Shown here piece by piece: positions 34,330 to 47,688 of a stretch of DNA of 64,000 bases. Source of the stretch: Dactylis glomerata (Eukaryota; Streptophyta; Magnoliopsida; Poales; Poaceae); NCBI GenBank assembly GCA_007115705.1, contig QXEO01000546.1, positions 8,476,116 through 8,540,115 of the forward strand, written 5' to 3'. Made by a program: the position numbers and the translations under genes. How positions within the stretch are numbered: the first letter of the stretch is position 1; every line of letters begins with the position of its first letter. The notes under the pieces were generated by a model. It searched no databases. It was not told the origin of the DNA and saw nothing but the letters and a program-made list of their open reading frames with translations.

Positions 34330-36524
34330 ACCAATTCTTCAAAACAAAAACAAAACTACAGCATTTGGCAAGCAAAATCAATTTTTTCGTGGTAATCCAT
34401 TGCCATTGCAGTCCATTGAAGAAGTTCTAGAAGCAAAATGACTTTTTTGTGGCAAATCCATTGCCATTACAGACAATTGAGGAAGTTCTGAATGGAGCTT
34501 GGCGACTTCAAATTTTTGTAACTGAATTTTTCTCTCTCCAATGAAGAGATGATATATGTTGGCTTTTTTTAATTGCACACCTTTATAAGAGTGGTTGGCT
34601 CTTGGAATTGCTCTAATTTACTCTGGTACTTACGCTATTGGCTTGGTTCACTTAACCCTTGAAAAAGGAAAACTGGGCTCACTCAACCTTCTAAACAATT
34701 ATCAGTCTGTTTCTCTTCTGAATAATAAGACGTTCTGCCTTTTTTAAATCGTATGTATCTAGATGCATTCCTGTGTGTTTATTCTCTCATTTCAGTCGGT
34801 GTGTAGCTCACATTGAAATATATCTAAAACATCTTATAATTTAGAGCAAAGGGAGTATATCCGAAAGACTTTACCTCTTCACGGCTCTGTAAAATTCCAT
34901 ACATGTCTGGTTATGGAGTTAAGCATGCGTTCCATAAAAATCATGACAATATATGTCTTGCAACAAAATTATCACATTTTATTATTTTTGGACATGTCAC
35001 ATTTCTTTATAGTTTGCTATAAAATTTTCATGTTGTATACTTAACCCAATGATCTTAATGTGCGATTTCATGTTTGATAGAAGATTTTTATTCATAATAT
35101 GATTCTGCCCTCTTAAAACAAGATGGGGTAGAGTGCTTGAGGATAAGGATAGACTTGAGTATTAAAATAGAAGAGAATACTATGAGCTAAACCATATGTT
35201 TAAGGAATGCATGTTTGCTTGTGGGTTGTGGTATTATTTTCTTTCGGTATAAAGTGCAACATATATGTTCTTCTTCATTATATTTTTTATTGGTATAATG
35301 AAAACACATTTCCTTTATTTTTCTGTTTATTTCATGACTTAGCTTTGCATATGAGTGTAAGTGCCACAATAAATAATTTTTCAGATAATATAGCTTGAGA
35401 AGCGCAACCCATGTAAAATGTATATCAAATATAATAAAATTGACACTTAGGACATCATTGTCGAAATAAGCTACATAGGACAATCTTGGTACTCAAATGG
35501 AACTGATGACGCCAATGTGTACGCTCTCCCGTGTCGTCCCACAGGGCGACACTGGGTGGCTCCCTTGTCGTCCCTGCTGCAGGCGAGGGCCACAGTGGAT
35601 GTGGGCCGTGATGCCAAAGGTGTTGGAGGTAAGACGGTCGCAGCGATGAATTCGCTGGGGTGAAGGTGACTGTGGTGGTAGCCTTGGGGGCGATCCCTAC
35701 GCAACTCGGCGCGATCTAGCCAATTGCAATTTGGAGAGGCACGATTACGGGTAAAAACCAAACTCTAACTTTTGTTATAGTGGGCGATAGTGGCGTCATC
35801 TATGTGTATTATCTTGTTGATGTCATCGTCGTTGGTAGACATCGTCTTTTTGCTCTGGGAGAACCCAGGATCTGGAGGCTTCATAGCAAATTCGAAATTT
35901 CGAATGTGACAATAGAGCTATCAGAGAACAACACAAACAATGCACGACAAGATCGCGCAACAAACAAAATTTGTCTTGAGAAAGCAATGCAAGTAGACAC
36001 GTACACCCACGAAGCCAGAAAGAAACAAAAACTGCCTGATCAGTCGAGAGACGTACGTACGCTTCTGCTGATTGGCATCACAGCAGGGAGGGACAGGGCC
36101 AGGCTGGACGAATGCTCGACAGGAGCAAGACAAGAGGGGCACGGGAACCGAGATATCCCCTCGTCCAAGGCAGCGCGCACACGTCGGAACGCAGCGATAT
36201 TCCTGTGTTCCGGCATCTCAGCATGCGCGCCAGGTTGGCGGTGACACATAAACACGCAGCTAGCTAGCTCAACAACTAGCTGCACGCACCGCGTCACTCC
36301 ACAGTGCTCCTGCTTTGCTTAATCCAGCTCATTAGGGACAGGAAAGCTCCGGGATCCCAGGGTTTGTTTGTCTGCTAAGTGTTGAATGATCTAGCCAAAC
36401 AGCCTGATTACATCAAGGGATACTGTTGGAGAATGCACTAGCAAAGCACTGTCAAGGAATGTTCCTCCGTCCTTGTCCTAAGTGGAAAGGCCGTGTCAAA
36501 TCAAACAGGCATTATTTAGTTTAA
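34330..36524. other. ACS 3' flank and unassigned sequence
   Basis: No gene supported. A decayed Stowaway MITE probably occupies about 34720-34855 (right end CATCTTATAATTTAGAGCAAAGGGAGTA). A 154-codon frame at 35780-36244 begins with GTG and has no recognisable domain. Confidence 0.45.
34720..34855. mobile_element. Decayed Stowaway MITE
   Basis: The right part (TATATCTAAAACATCTTATAATTTAG...GGGAG, then TA) is the typical Stowaway end. The left part (AAGACGTTCTGCC...GTATGTATCTAGATGCATT) is its degraded inverse. The left limit is approximate. Confidence 0.5.
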
Positions 36525-37335
36525 GTGTATTTGAAATGGAGTAGATAGCATAAAACCATGATAATTATGCTAAAATTCTAAAAAAAATCATGATTTTATG
36601 TTTGAATAGTGAGATTCCACGACATCTACATTGGTTTTTTTTTTGCAATGTGCATTAAATCGCCATTTGAGCCCGAATTGACTCAGAAACTGGCAGTGGG
36701 ACCCACTTGTAAGGCTGACATGGCGTTGGGTCCCACATGTCAGACCAATTACATTAAAAAAACAAAAGAACCCAATTACAAAATAATAAAAACTCGTTTC
36801 CTACCTTCCGCACCCGACCATGACCACCGCTTCTGGTATCCCACCACCCACCGCTGAAGCACCTCTACCCATGCTCGCCGCTACACCGTGCTGCACGCGA
36901 GCGAGCCTGCCCAAGCACCACCGCCTGTGTTGGTGGCCAAGTGTCGCGGCACGCCCCCTGCGGAAGGAGTGTCGTAGCCGCCAGAGTATGTCGATGTCCA
37001 GCTGCATAGAGTGAGAGGGAGAAGGAGGAGAGGCGCTTTTGGACCCTGGGATTATCATGAGAGCGAAGGACGGAACTATCAGGCCAGGCGAGGTTGGAGT
37101 CGATGATAATTTTGACGGCGATCGGATGCCGGGGTTGGAGAAGAAGATGTCGATTCTGATTATTTGGGGTTTCCTCGCAAACGTGCATCAACGAGAATGA
37201 TGTGGAAGAGGAGGCAGAGCAAAATGAGGGCTTGACGGATCTCGATGATGGCCGCAGTGGTGGGGCAGAGAGGCGGCGAGCAGGGGACGTGGCGTTGTTG
37301 AGCGGGGCGCGGGGGCGCGGCGGTAGCGCTCGGGA

Positions 37336-37340
37336 GCTAG
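37336..37340. repeat. Target site duplication GCTAG, left copy
   Basis: GCTAG here and at 47689-47693 flank the copia element exactly. Confidence 0.93.
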
Positions 37341-39546
37341 TGAAAGGACACAGATGTCGCCTAGAGGGGGGGGTGAATAGGCGATATCAAATTTTACGAA
37401 TGGCTTGAACAAAAGCGGAATTAAACTAGCGTTTATTTTGTCAAGCACACAAAACCTAAATAAACTAGGCTCACCTATGTACACCAACAACTTATGCTAA
37501 GCAATACAAGTAACAAGGTGATAGCAAGATATATAACTTCAAGCACGAAGGCTATCACAATGTAAAGTGCATAAGTAAAGAGCTCGGGTATAGGAATAAC
37601 CGAGGCACGCGGAGACGATGATGTATTCCCGAGTTCCTCCCTTGAAAGGGAGTACGTCTCGTTGGAGGGGTGTGGTATCGCCACAAAGGCCTAACCAACG
37701 CCACAAAGGCCTCACCATATTCTCCGGTGTGAGCTTGCGCCACAAAGGCCTAGCTCACTCTTCCACTAAGGGGTTCCTCAAGGCGGAACCGGGCCTTTAC
37801 ACAAATCTTGGGGAACGCATCCACAACTTAATTAGAGGCTCCCAAGGATAGCCACCAAGGCTCCACAAAGCCACAAAGCCGTCTAGGGTTCCAAGAACCC
37901 AAGAGTAATAAGCTCACAAACTTTCACTTACTCGAATCTCCGGGGAGAACTCAAACCGATGCAACCTATGCAATGGCAAGTGCACACAAAGTGCTCAAAT
38001 CCTTCTCACCCAAATCTCACCAAAGCAACTAATGCTATGGAGAGATATGAGAGGAAGAACAAAGGAAATCCACAAAGAACTCCAAGATCTAGATCCCAAG
38101 ATGTTCCCCTCACTTAGAGGAGAAATGGATTGGTGGAAATATAGATCTAGATCTCCTCTCTCTTTTCCCTCAAAGATATGCAAAAATCATGGGAGGAATG
38201 GAGGAGGGAGGGCAAGCTTGCAAAGTCAACAATGGAGGAGAGAGAAGCCAATTTCGTGTACAGCCCAAGGAGGAAGAAGGGGTATTTATACCCCTCCACG
38301 AAAATCTGACCGTTACAGCCACTTACACCGGCTAAAGCCGGTCTTAACACCGGCTATAGCCGGCCTGAAATATCCGGCCCTGGCCAGCAATAGCCGGACA
38401 AAAAGCCGGGTTGCAACAGAGACGAAATCTGGGCGGACCGGCTAAAGCCGGCCCTCAGACGGCTAAAGCCGGTCTGACCGGCTATTTCCAGCCCCGGGCC
38501 GGCTATTTCCGCCCCCCCCCTGAAACAGCAGAAATACCAAAACGAAAACGGCAATAACTTGAGCATCCGGACTCCGTTTTCGATGATCTTGGACTCGTTG
38601 GAATCACAACAACAAGCTCTACAACTTTATGCAGAGAAACATCATAGTCCAACCAAGGAGGATAAAACCAAATGATGAAAGGTTTGACCTCTCTTCGAAG
38701 ACAAACCGGTAAAACCTCCAAACACCAAAAACGCAAGAAGAGTTTCATGCGGAATCCGTTTTTGATGAGCTAGAGCTTGTCATGGAAATAACCACAAGCT
38801 CTAGAACCTCACATGGATAAAATCCAAATAAGAACCAAGAAAGATGATGCCAAGTATGCAAAGGTTTGAGCTCTCTCCGAACGATACAATTAAGTTACTC
38901 ACTCGAGAGCCCCTCTTGATAGTACGGCTACCGATCCTATAACCCGGTCTCACAACTAACACCATGAGACCGGTAAGAAAGAAACCCTAACACTATCATA
39001 CCTTTGCCTTGAGCATTCCACTTGAGGTGGTTAATGACGATCTTGATCTTCTCAAGTTGGACCACCTTTCTTGATTGAGCTTGCTTGGTGAAGTCTTGCG
39101 GATTGCTCCCCCATACTCTACTATGGAAGAGACTCTCTTTAAGCATATCTTCACATATCCATGATCACAATATAGATGGCAAGCTTCAAGCATATGTTCT
39201 CTTCTAGTTGCTCATCTTGAACTTGCGCTTTGACTTGATCAATCCTCGAATCAATTCTTCTTTCTCCATAATGATGGTGTCTTGAGGATACACATGAGAG
39301 CTCACTCAATCTTATTCTTCAAGACACACTTGACATAAGCTCAACTCCCTTAAGACCAATCTTTGGATCACTCCTTGAATAACACCTTGGTCAACACATA
39401 ATCTTCTTCTTACAACCTTGACTCCAACAAATGGTTCAAGCATTGTCTATGGACAAGTCCTACACATATAACTCAATGCAACCATTAGTCTATAGGGATT
39501 GTCATTAATTACCAAAACTACACATGGGGCTCGATATGATCTTTCA
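37341..39546 (-). repeat. 3' LTR of the copia element (2206 bp)
   Basis: On the plus strand it starts TGAAAGGACACAG and ends GATCTTTCA, colinear with 45485-47688. Repeated frames such as 38032-38445 occur in both LTRs and are not genes. Confidence 0.95.
38327..38520 (-). repeat. CCGGCT...AGCCGG palindrome cluster in the LTR
   Basis: Several copies of CCGGCTAAAGCCGG or CCGGCTATAGCCGG and half-sites lie just upstream (minus strand) of a TATA box at 38290-38283. The 5' LTR has the same cluster at 46471-46660, upstream of TATAAATA at 46434-46427. This position matches the palindromes known from Sirevirus LTR promoters. Confidence 0.75.
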
Positions 39547-42500
39547 ATCTCCCCTATTTTGGTAATTGATGACAATCTCTTTGAGAGGGTTTATATAATG
39601 AATTCAAAGAACCAAAATGGTTGTACTAACATCAAATACTACAAAAGTATGTGATGTTAGTAAAACCACCATATATAGAGCAAACTCCCCCACAATCTAT
39701 GCACGTGTGAATGATCTTGATTTCATTGCATATATTGCCAACCAAGGTTGTTGGTGGAGTTTCCACTATATACTCAACCATGCAAAGCATGCACGGCAAA
39801 TGCTTAAGAACAAACCAAAGCATAAAAGCCAATTCCCTTTAAACCCTCGAAACTTCTCCCCCATTGGCATCCATTGCCAAAATGGGCGAAAAACTTAGAA
39901 GGCCAATATAGTGTGAGTTCCTCCAAAATAGTGTGCATATCCAAAAGAAATAAGTGAAGACACATGCACATATACAAAGACAAATATATGAAGGAAACCA
40001 AACTATATTGAGGATCAAAGATTGCAAAAAAAATAACATGATGGATAAACTTCAACAAATGAAGAGAGCAATCAAACAATCCAAAGAGCAAATTGAATAA
40101 GGATATTATGATAAGACCAAAAGGGTGCTCTAAATAATATGAGGAAGCTCCCCAAGGTGCGTGCACAAAATATTCTATTTTAGTTGAAGTATAAGGTGCA
40201 CAAACATGGAATCATCACTCCCTCAATACTATTTAAAAAAATGATACCAAGTGAAATCAAATATTATGATAACTAAAAAATGGTGCTTTAAATGAAATGA
40301 GGAATCTCCCCAAGGTACGTGCAAAAATTGGAATGTTTGCATTTGAATACAATTTGCACAACATGGAGTCCTCACTCCCTCAATAACATTTAAAACGCAA
40401 CCATTTGCAAGAGATCATAGAGAAGAAATTAAGCTTACACTTGCATCAAACAAATGGTTGAGCAACAAGCAAGGGACAATATATTAAAAGGCTCAACCAA
40501 AGAAATGTGTGATAGGAATAACAAAGAATATTATAAGACTAACACAAGGATAAGCATAGAGCATCCACATAGTCTTCAATGAATGATATTGCTTAGCATT
40601 CCATCCCAACACATAAGGTTCAAATAAGATATCAAATAATGAGATATCATCTCTCATGTGTATAAGTTTCTAAGTAGACAATATCACAAAGAAACATGTA
40701 CACACAAAATAGATACTAAGAATAGAACATGATATCCAAAATGAAGTCATGCAATATACCAATGAGATTTTTGCATTTAAAGCATGGCCAAAGGCTCAAT
40801 TTATCTTATTGTATATTGATGAACTTCAACCACAAACATGTCAAAGACATCGCAAATATCAACAAGGGAAAGAAGATAGTTGTGATGCTTTGATAAAAAC
40901 AACAAGTATCAAAATGAAGGATACCAAATGGAAGAAATAAATTTGCAGTTTCATCAATATTGCACATGTGAGCTTATTGAGGAATTGATATGCAAAAAGA
41001 TTGGTAAGTTGACATATATGGGATAGGAGAATCATGAGCATGATTTTTATATGTTCCCAATAATATGTCCTCATCTTAACTTGCTCACATTTGCAATAAA
41101 GAGGTTTCATTAGAATCCTTGCAAGAACCACATGATTTTCAAATAAAGATATCCATGCCAAGAAACAACCTACACAAGGTTGGACGCTAGAAAAGTATGC
41201 ATGAAGAAGATACTTGTTACCGAGATATCAATGGTAGGATCTAGTAGATAAGAGTCCTTCAATAATCCTAGCTTGCCTCAAATTATCATTTAGTCACCAC
41301 TTCATCCTTATTATTGAGACAAGAACCAATATATCTTCATGTACCTAAAACAAAGTTCAAGTACAAGATGGTCCCCAAACTCATTGGGTCCAAAGTAGTT
41401 AGAAACTACAACATATAGGACAAACTCCACATAAATATGTGCATATAAATATGAAATTGAATTTCATGCACATCTTAGCCGATTTAGGATTTGATGGAGC
41501 TTCCCCTATATATTTGACCAAAGAAAGCAAAGCATGCCATAAAGTATACATTTAGTAAATATGCATGCACAAGACTTTCAAGAGCCCAAAGGAGATACAA
41601 TTTGGATAAAACACAAAGAAGAACAAGCGAGCACACAAAATTGTGAAGCGACAAAAGGTTGTCCAAATTATATCAAAGAATCAAATCAACACAAGATTGA
41701 CTCCAAAGTTCACCAAGTGAACAACGCAAAAGCCAATGAGCATAAAGCATAACTAAAACACACATGCTCAAAGACATATCTCATTTTAAGAGTAAGAAAT
41801 AAATAATAAGGAATGAGATCACCAACTCCCAAAGAGAGCAAGGTTCAAACAAACAAACCAAACTCTCCACACTTTTTATGATGGCACACTAAGTACCAAA
41901 AAGAAAAGATTTGTCTTCCAACAAAAAACCAATACCAAATGAAATAAGCACAAAGAGTGTGTTATAACAAATATAGGAGAGCTCCCCCAAGATTAGTGCA
42001 TCATTTATGATTTTGTATTTGAATACAAAATGCACACAAGTGGGATCATCACATTTACCTACATAGAAATAACACAAAACAAGTTCAATGAAATCAAATG
42101 GAATAACAAAAGCCATGGAAGACAATGGGAGCTAAAACAAATACATTTTTGGCTAGAGATAAGGCAATTAAAAGAAATAGCCAATGTAAAGATGATAAAT
42201 ATATATGTACCACATGATATAGTACCAATTGTCCAAGAATAAGAGGTATTTGGATTTATTTCCCGGTGGTAGTGTACATATAAATCCAAGATTATCTTCA
42301 CAACAAAGAAGCATATGGAAAAGGATAAGAGTTAAAAACCATGCTAAAGAAGATATTCTTGATAGACTCAAATAGTTAAACAATCATGCAAGGCAATGAT
42401 TAGGATAACTTGAAGCAAATGGTTTTCCAACTTTGATGTAGTATTCCACATTTTAGGAAAACACTATCAAGAAAGTATCTCACAAACAAGATCCAAAACA

Positions 42501-43217
42501 TGAGCAATAAAACAATTTGGCAAATTAGAACTTGTTTGAGAAAAACATGCCACATAGAAGCAAGATAATTTACAATATCAACACTATGTGACACAACCTC
42601 GAATATACACATTATATTGGTTTGTAGTATGCACAAAGCATATTACTCCCCCATAATATGATAAAACATTTATTTTCACAAGAGGCAAATAAAATCCAAC
42701 AAGATGATTAATGGACATTATAGAATTTGAATTTCTCATGAGAATGACATACCACATAGAAACTAGATAATCTTTAAATATCAATACTAAGTGGTATTCC
42801 TCATGTACACACATTTTTAGAATTGTGAAGTGCAAAGCATATCACTCCCCCAAAATGGGATAGTCCAATAATCTCTTACAAGAGCCAAGTAAGATAAAAC
42901 GAGATGCAAAAGGCTCAACAAGAACAACCGTACATGGTGTGCAAACCAACATGCACATACTTTATTACTCAAAATGAAGCAAGTAGGAAGCACAACATAT
43001 ACAAACACATGCAAGATACAAAACCCAACACATGTAAAGGGGCAAGTAACTTTCAATGTAGATAAGTTGATACATGTTACCGCAAGGAGGAACATTGGAT
43101 ATATGATAGACACAAGATAATCCAATTGACTTGACTTGAGAAAATATAATTGATGAAGATCCCTTAATTCTTCATGATATGGCCAAGTCTCCAATGCCCT
43201 CCAACAACACCTATTGT
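39547..43217 (-). other. Non-coding internal region of the copia element, with polypurine-like repeats
   Basis: The polypurine tract AAAATAGGGGAGAT adjoins the 3' LTR at 39547-39560. Similar GGGGGAG or GGGGAG strings (plus-strand CTCCCCC/CTCCCC) occur near 39686, 39850, 40148, 40309, 41983, 42644 and 42845. Many short AT-rich frames exist but none resembles protease, integrase, RT or an envelope-like protein. Confidence 0.65.
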
Positions 43218-45430
43218 TTAAGTAATGGCTTGTTGGTCCCCAACCAAGTTGGGTCCTAAGAAGTTAGAAACAATAGGTTTGGCAACCCAAATGATTCTTT
43301 TCTTGACACCACTTTGAGCGCCAACAAATTTGGCAAACACATTGCCAACCTTATCCTTGCAAAGTGAATAAACATCTTCAATTATGATAGGGTTGGATGA
43401 GTTACCACTAGTGCATGAAGAAGATAGGTGACCCTTCTCATGGCATATGTAGCAAGTTCTTTTCTTTACCTTTTTCTCACTTGATTTCTCCACAAGGGGA
43501 GCATTAGCTTGATTATTCTTGGGAAGTGACCTTTCTTCAACTTGAGGTTGAGCAAGGGCTTGAACTTGAGGCCGCTTCCCTTGTTGCTTCTCACTAGGAG
43601 GCTTCTTCTTCAAAGGACAAGATCTAACATGGTGCCCTTCAATTTTGCACTTGAAGCAAACAATCTTGGCCAAATTCTTGACTTGTTCTTGGCCCTTCTC
43701 CTTCTTGTATATTTTGGACTTCTTCTTGTTATTGGATTTGAATCCAAGTCCACTCTTGTCATTGGGGGATTTTTGCACACTCAAGATCTTGTTGAGTGTG
43801 GACTTCCCTTCATGACAATTTTCCAAGTATTTCTTCAATGAAGTAACTTGGGCCTTGAGCTCTTTGATTTCCTCTACATGGTTAGTGACAACACAAGTAC
43901 TAGTGGAAGTAGAGGCTACATTGTTAGAGCAACAAGGCAAGGAGGGTAATTCATCACTAGATGTAGCAATAGTATGAGTGGATGAATTAATAGGACTAGC
44001 ACATGTCAATATAGCATTTTGAGAAATAGTGCTAGTGTCCACATGAGGCTCACAAGATGTTACCTTTATAGATATAGCCTCATGAGCTAACTTTAGGCGA
44101 GCATGAGACACTAAAAGATCCTCATTAGAGCTAGATATCTTTTCATGTCTTTCTTCCAATTTCCCATACTTGCTAGTTAGCAATTCAAGTTGAGACCTTA
44201 GCTCAACATTCTCCTTCAAAATAGATGCTTCACAAGAAGTAGAGTTAGTAGCACGTGCATCATTATCATTATGAATAGGAGAAGATAACTTGGCAAGAGC
44301 GAGGTCACGTTCTTTAGTGAGTTTAGAAATAACTTCATTACATGACTCCTCAATGGATTCAAGCTTCTCCTCAAGAGAAACCCGAAGCTCTTGCTCTTCC
44401 TCTAGAGCATATTTTAAATCATGGATATCATTGGCATACTCACGCTCAAGAGAAAACATATTATCAATTTGTTCTTCCTTCATCTCAATGAGTTTCGTGC
44501 TCTCAATAGCACAACTCATGATTTCAAAGAAGTTGGGCAAAATATTTTTATGGTTATGCAAAGCATCAAAGACCACCTTACCCTTCTTGTTTAAATACTC
44601 AATATAGTCTTCTTCATTTTCCTCATCCTCACCATTGTCCTCAATATCATTATGATTTGAAGACCTAGCCATAAGGCATATGTTGGAACCGTGAGAAGAA
44701 GAAGATGAAGAAATACTTGAAGCTCCATTCAAGACCTTGTCTTGGCCCAAAGACACTTCGGTTTCCTCTATATGGTTAGCATCACAAATACTAGAGGAAA
44801 TAGAAGCATTTGTATCATGGCAACAAGACAAAGCAAGCATATCATCATGAGATTTATTCAAGAAATTTACACATGATATGCAAGGACTATCAACACAGCA
44901 TGTAAAACATTTATGGGGCTACAAGTGTTTAAGTCCAAAGATGAAGCATTGCAATGAGATAGAGATGAAGGATCATCAAAAGTAAGCATACTATCACCAT
45001 TGCAAGTTTCATCACCACTCACCATATCATTACCTTGTGTCTTGCCACACTTTGGTGAAGTGGATGAAAGTTCATTGCGGCCGGAAGTGGAAGGAATACA
45101 ATCATCCCCAATAATCTTGGACACACCATATTTTTCTTGAAGCTTTGTCCATATATCATGAGCACTCCGAAAAGGCATGATAGAGAAGATAACTACATCG
45201 CTCAAAGCATTAACAATCACATGAGTAGCTTGAGCATTGAGATACAAGTTTTTCTCATCCTCTAAAGATAGATTTTGAGTATCCATTGGAGGAGAAAAAC
45301 CCGCATCTACAATTCGCTCCATAGATGGGTCCATGACCCAAAAATAATTAAGCATGTGAATTTTCCAAGTATCATAATTTGTGCCATCAAATATAGAAGT
45401 GTTATTGTGCACTAATCCCCTAGCCGACAT
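43218..45430 (-). pseudogene. gag: Sirevirus-like gag with one frameshift
   Basis: The frame starts at ATG 45430-45428 (MSARGLVHNNTSIFDGTNYD). The N-terminal domain has the copia gag pattern FDGTNYDTWKIHMLNYF and later SAHDIWTKLQEKYG. The frame then stops at 44867, but an overlapping second frame carries on (CISCVNFLNKSHDDMLALSC) to 43218, so a single-base frameshift lies at about 44895-44940. The second part has a long coiled coil (~44600-44000, for example LKYALEEEQELRVSLEEKLE) and two CCHC knuckles, CFKCKIEGHHVRSC and CYICHEKGHLSSSC. It ends with a WVAKPIVSNFLGPN motif as in complete plant copia gag proteins, followed by a stop with no protease. Confidence 0.88.
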
Positions 45431-45470
45431 CTTTGCTCTCAAGGCGGTGAAGCCTAAAATGAGAGACCGG

Positions 45471-45482
45471 GCTCTGATACCA
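45471..45482 (-). other. Primer binding site, initiator tRNA-Met type
   Basis: TGGTATCAGAGC on the minus strand, two to three bases inside the 5' LTR. Confidence 0.9.
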
Positions 45483-45484
45483 AT

Positions 45485-47688
45485 TGAAAGGACACAGATG
45501 TCGCCTAGAGAGGGGGGTGAATAGGCGATATCAAATTTTACGAATGGCTTGAACAGAAGCGGAATTAAACTAGCGTTTATTTTGTCAAGCACACAAAACC
45601 TAAATAAACTAGGCTCACCTATGTACACCAACAACTTATGCTAAGCAATACAAGTAACAAGGTGATAGCAAGATATATAACTTCAAGCACGAAGGCTATC
45701 ACAATGTAAAGTGCATAAGTAAAGAGCTCGGGTATAGGAATAACCGAGGCACGCGGAGATGATGATGTATTCCCGAGTTCCTCCCTTGAAAGGGAGTACG
45801 TCTCGTTGGAGGGGTGTGGTATCGCCACAAAGGCCTAACCAACGCCACAAAGGCCTCACCCTATTCTCCGGTGTGAGCTTGCACCACAAAGGCCTAGCTC
45901 ACTCTTCCACTAAGGGGTTCCTCAAGGCGGAACCGGGCCTTTACACAAATCTTGGGGCACGCATCCACAACTTAATTAGAGGCTCCCAAGGATAGCCACC
46001 AAGGCTCCACAAAGCCACAAAGCCGTCTAGGGTTCCAAGAACCCAAGAGTAATAAGCTCACAAATTTTCACTTACTCGAATCTCCGGGGAGAACTCAAAC
46101 CGATGCAACCTATGCAATGGCAAGTGCACACAAAGTGCTCAAATCCTTCTCACCCAAATCTCACCAAAGCAACTAATGCTATGGAGAGATATGAGAGGAA
46201 GAACAAAGGAAATCCACAAAGAACTCCAAGATCTAGATCCCAAGATGTTCCCCTCACTTAGAGGAGAAATGGATTGGTGGAAATATAGATCTAGATCTCC
46301 TCTCTCTTTTCCCTCAAAGATATGCAAGAATCATGGGAGGAATGGAGGAGGGAGGGCAAGCTTGCAAAGTCAACAATGGAGGAGAGAGAAGCCAATTTCG
46401 TGTACAGCCCAAGGAGGAAGAAGGGGTATTTATACCCCTCCACGAAAATCTGACCGTTACAGCCACTTACACCGGCTAAAGCCGGTCTTAACACCGGCTA
46501 TAGCCGGCCTGAAATATCCGGCCCTGGCCAGCAATAGCCGTACAAAAAGCCGGGTTGCAACTGAGATGAAATCTGGGCGGACCGGCTAAAGCCGGCCCTC
46601 AGACGGCTAAAGCCGGTCTGACCGGCTATTTCCGGCCCCGGGCCGGCTATTTCCGCCCCCCCTGAAATAGCAGAAATACCAAAACGAAAACGGCAATAAC
46701 TTGAGCATCCGGACTCCGTTTTCGATGATCTTGGGCTCGTTGGAATCATAACAACAAGCTCTACAACTTTATGCAGAGAAACATCATAGTCCAACCAAGG
46801 AGGATAAAACCAAATGATGAAAGGTTTGACCTCTCTTCGAAGACAAACCGGTAAAACCTCCAAACACCAAAAACGCAAGAAGAGTTTCATGCGGAATCCG
46901 TTTTTGATGAGCTAGAGCTTGTCATGGAAATAACCACAAGCTCTAGAACCTCACATGGATAAAATCCAAATAAGAACCAAGAAAGATGATGCCAAGTATG
47001 CAAAGGTTTGAGCTCTCTCCGAACGATACAATTAAGTTACTCACTCGAGAGCCCCTCTTGATAGTACGGCTACCGATCCTATAACCCGGTCTCACAACTA
47101 ACATCATGAGACCGGTAAGAAAGAAACCCTAACACTATCATACCTTTGCCTTGAGCATTCCACTTGAGGTGGTTAATGATGATCTTGATCTTCTCAAGTT
47201 GGACCACCTTTCTTGATTGAGCTTGCTTGGTGAAGTCTTGCGGATTGCTCCCCCATACTCTACTATGGAAGAGACTCTCTTTAAGCATATCTTCACATAT
47301 CCATGATCACAATATAGATGGCAAGCTTCAAGCATATGTTCTCTTCTAGTTGCTCATCTTGAACTTGCGCTTTGACTTGATCAATCCTCGAATCAATTCT
47401 TCTTTCTCCATAATGATGGTGTCTTGAGGATACACATGAGAGCTCACTCAATCTTATTCTTCAAGACACACTTGACATAAGCTCAACTCCCTTAAGACCA
47501 ATCTTTGGATCACTCCTTGAATAACACCTTGGTCAACACATAATCTTCTTCTTACAACCTTGACTCCAACAAATGGTTCAAGCATTGTCTATGGACAAGT
47601 CCTACACATATAACTCAATGCAACCATTAGTCCATAGGGATTGTCATTAATTACCAAAACTACACATGGGGCTCGATATGATCTTTCA
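45485..47688 (-). repeat. 5' LTR of the copia element (2204 bp)
   Basis: Colinear with 37341-39546. TATAAATA at 46434-46427 (minus) is the probable promoter, with the palindrome cluster 46471-46660 upstream. The outer end is TGAAAGATC (minus) at 47688, followed by GCTAG. Confidence 0.95.

Larger units (their letters stand above)
37341..47688 (-). mobile_element. Gag-only Sirevirus-like Ty1/copia element
   Basis: On the minus strand: 5' LTR 47688-45485, tRNA-iMet primer site, gag (45430-43218, one frameshift), 3.67 kb without pol, polypurine tract, and 3' LTR 39546-37341. Flanked by GCTAG. Sirevirus traits: long gag with coiled coil and two zinc knuckles, a cluster of CG-rich palindromes upstream of the LTR TATA box, and several polypurine-tract-like GGGGGAG strings before the 3' LTR. 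The LTRs differ at about 17-20 sites in 2.2 kb (under 1%), so insertion was recent. Protease, integrase and RT are absent, so mobility must have come from a helper. Confidence 0.9.

Noticed and set aside
35780..36244. 154-codon frame downstream of ACS
   Set aside because: Starts with GTG, has an unremarkable composition and no domain.
38032..38445. 137-codon frame, repeated at 46176-46589
   Set aside because: Lies in both copia LTRs; LTR sequence, not a gene.
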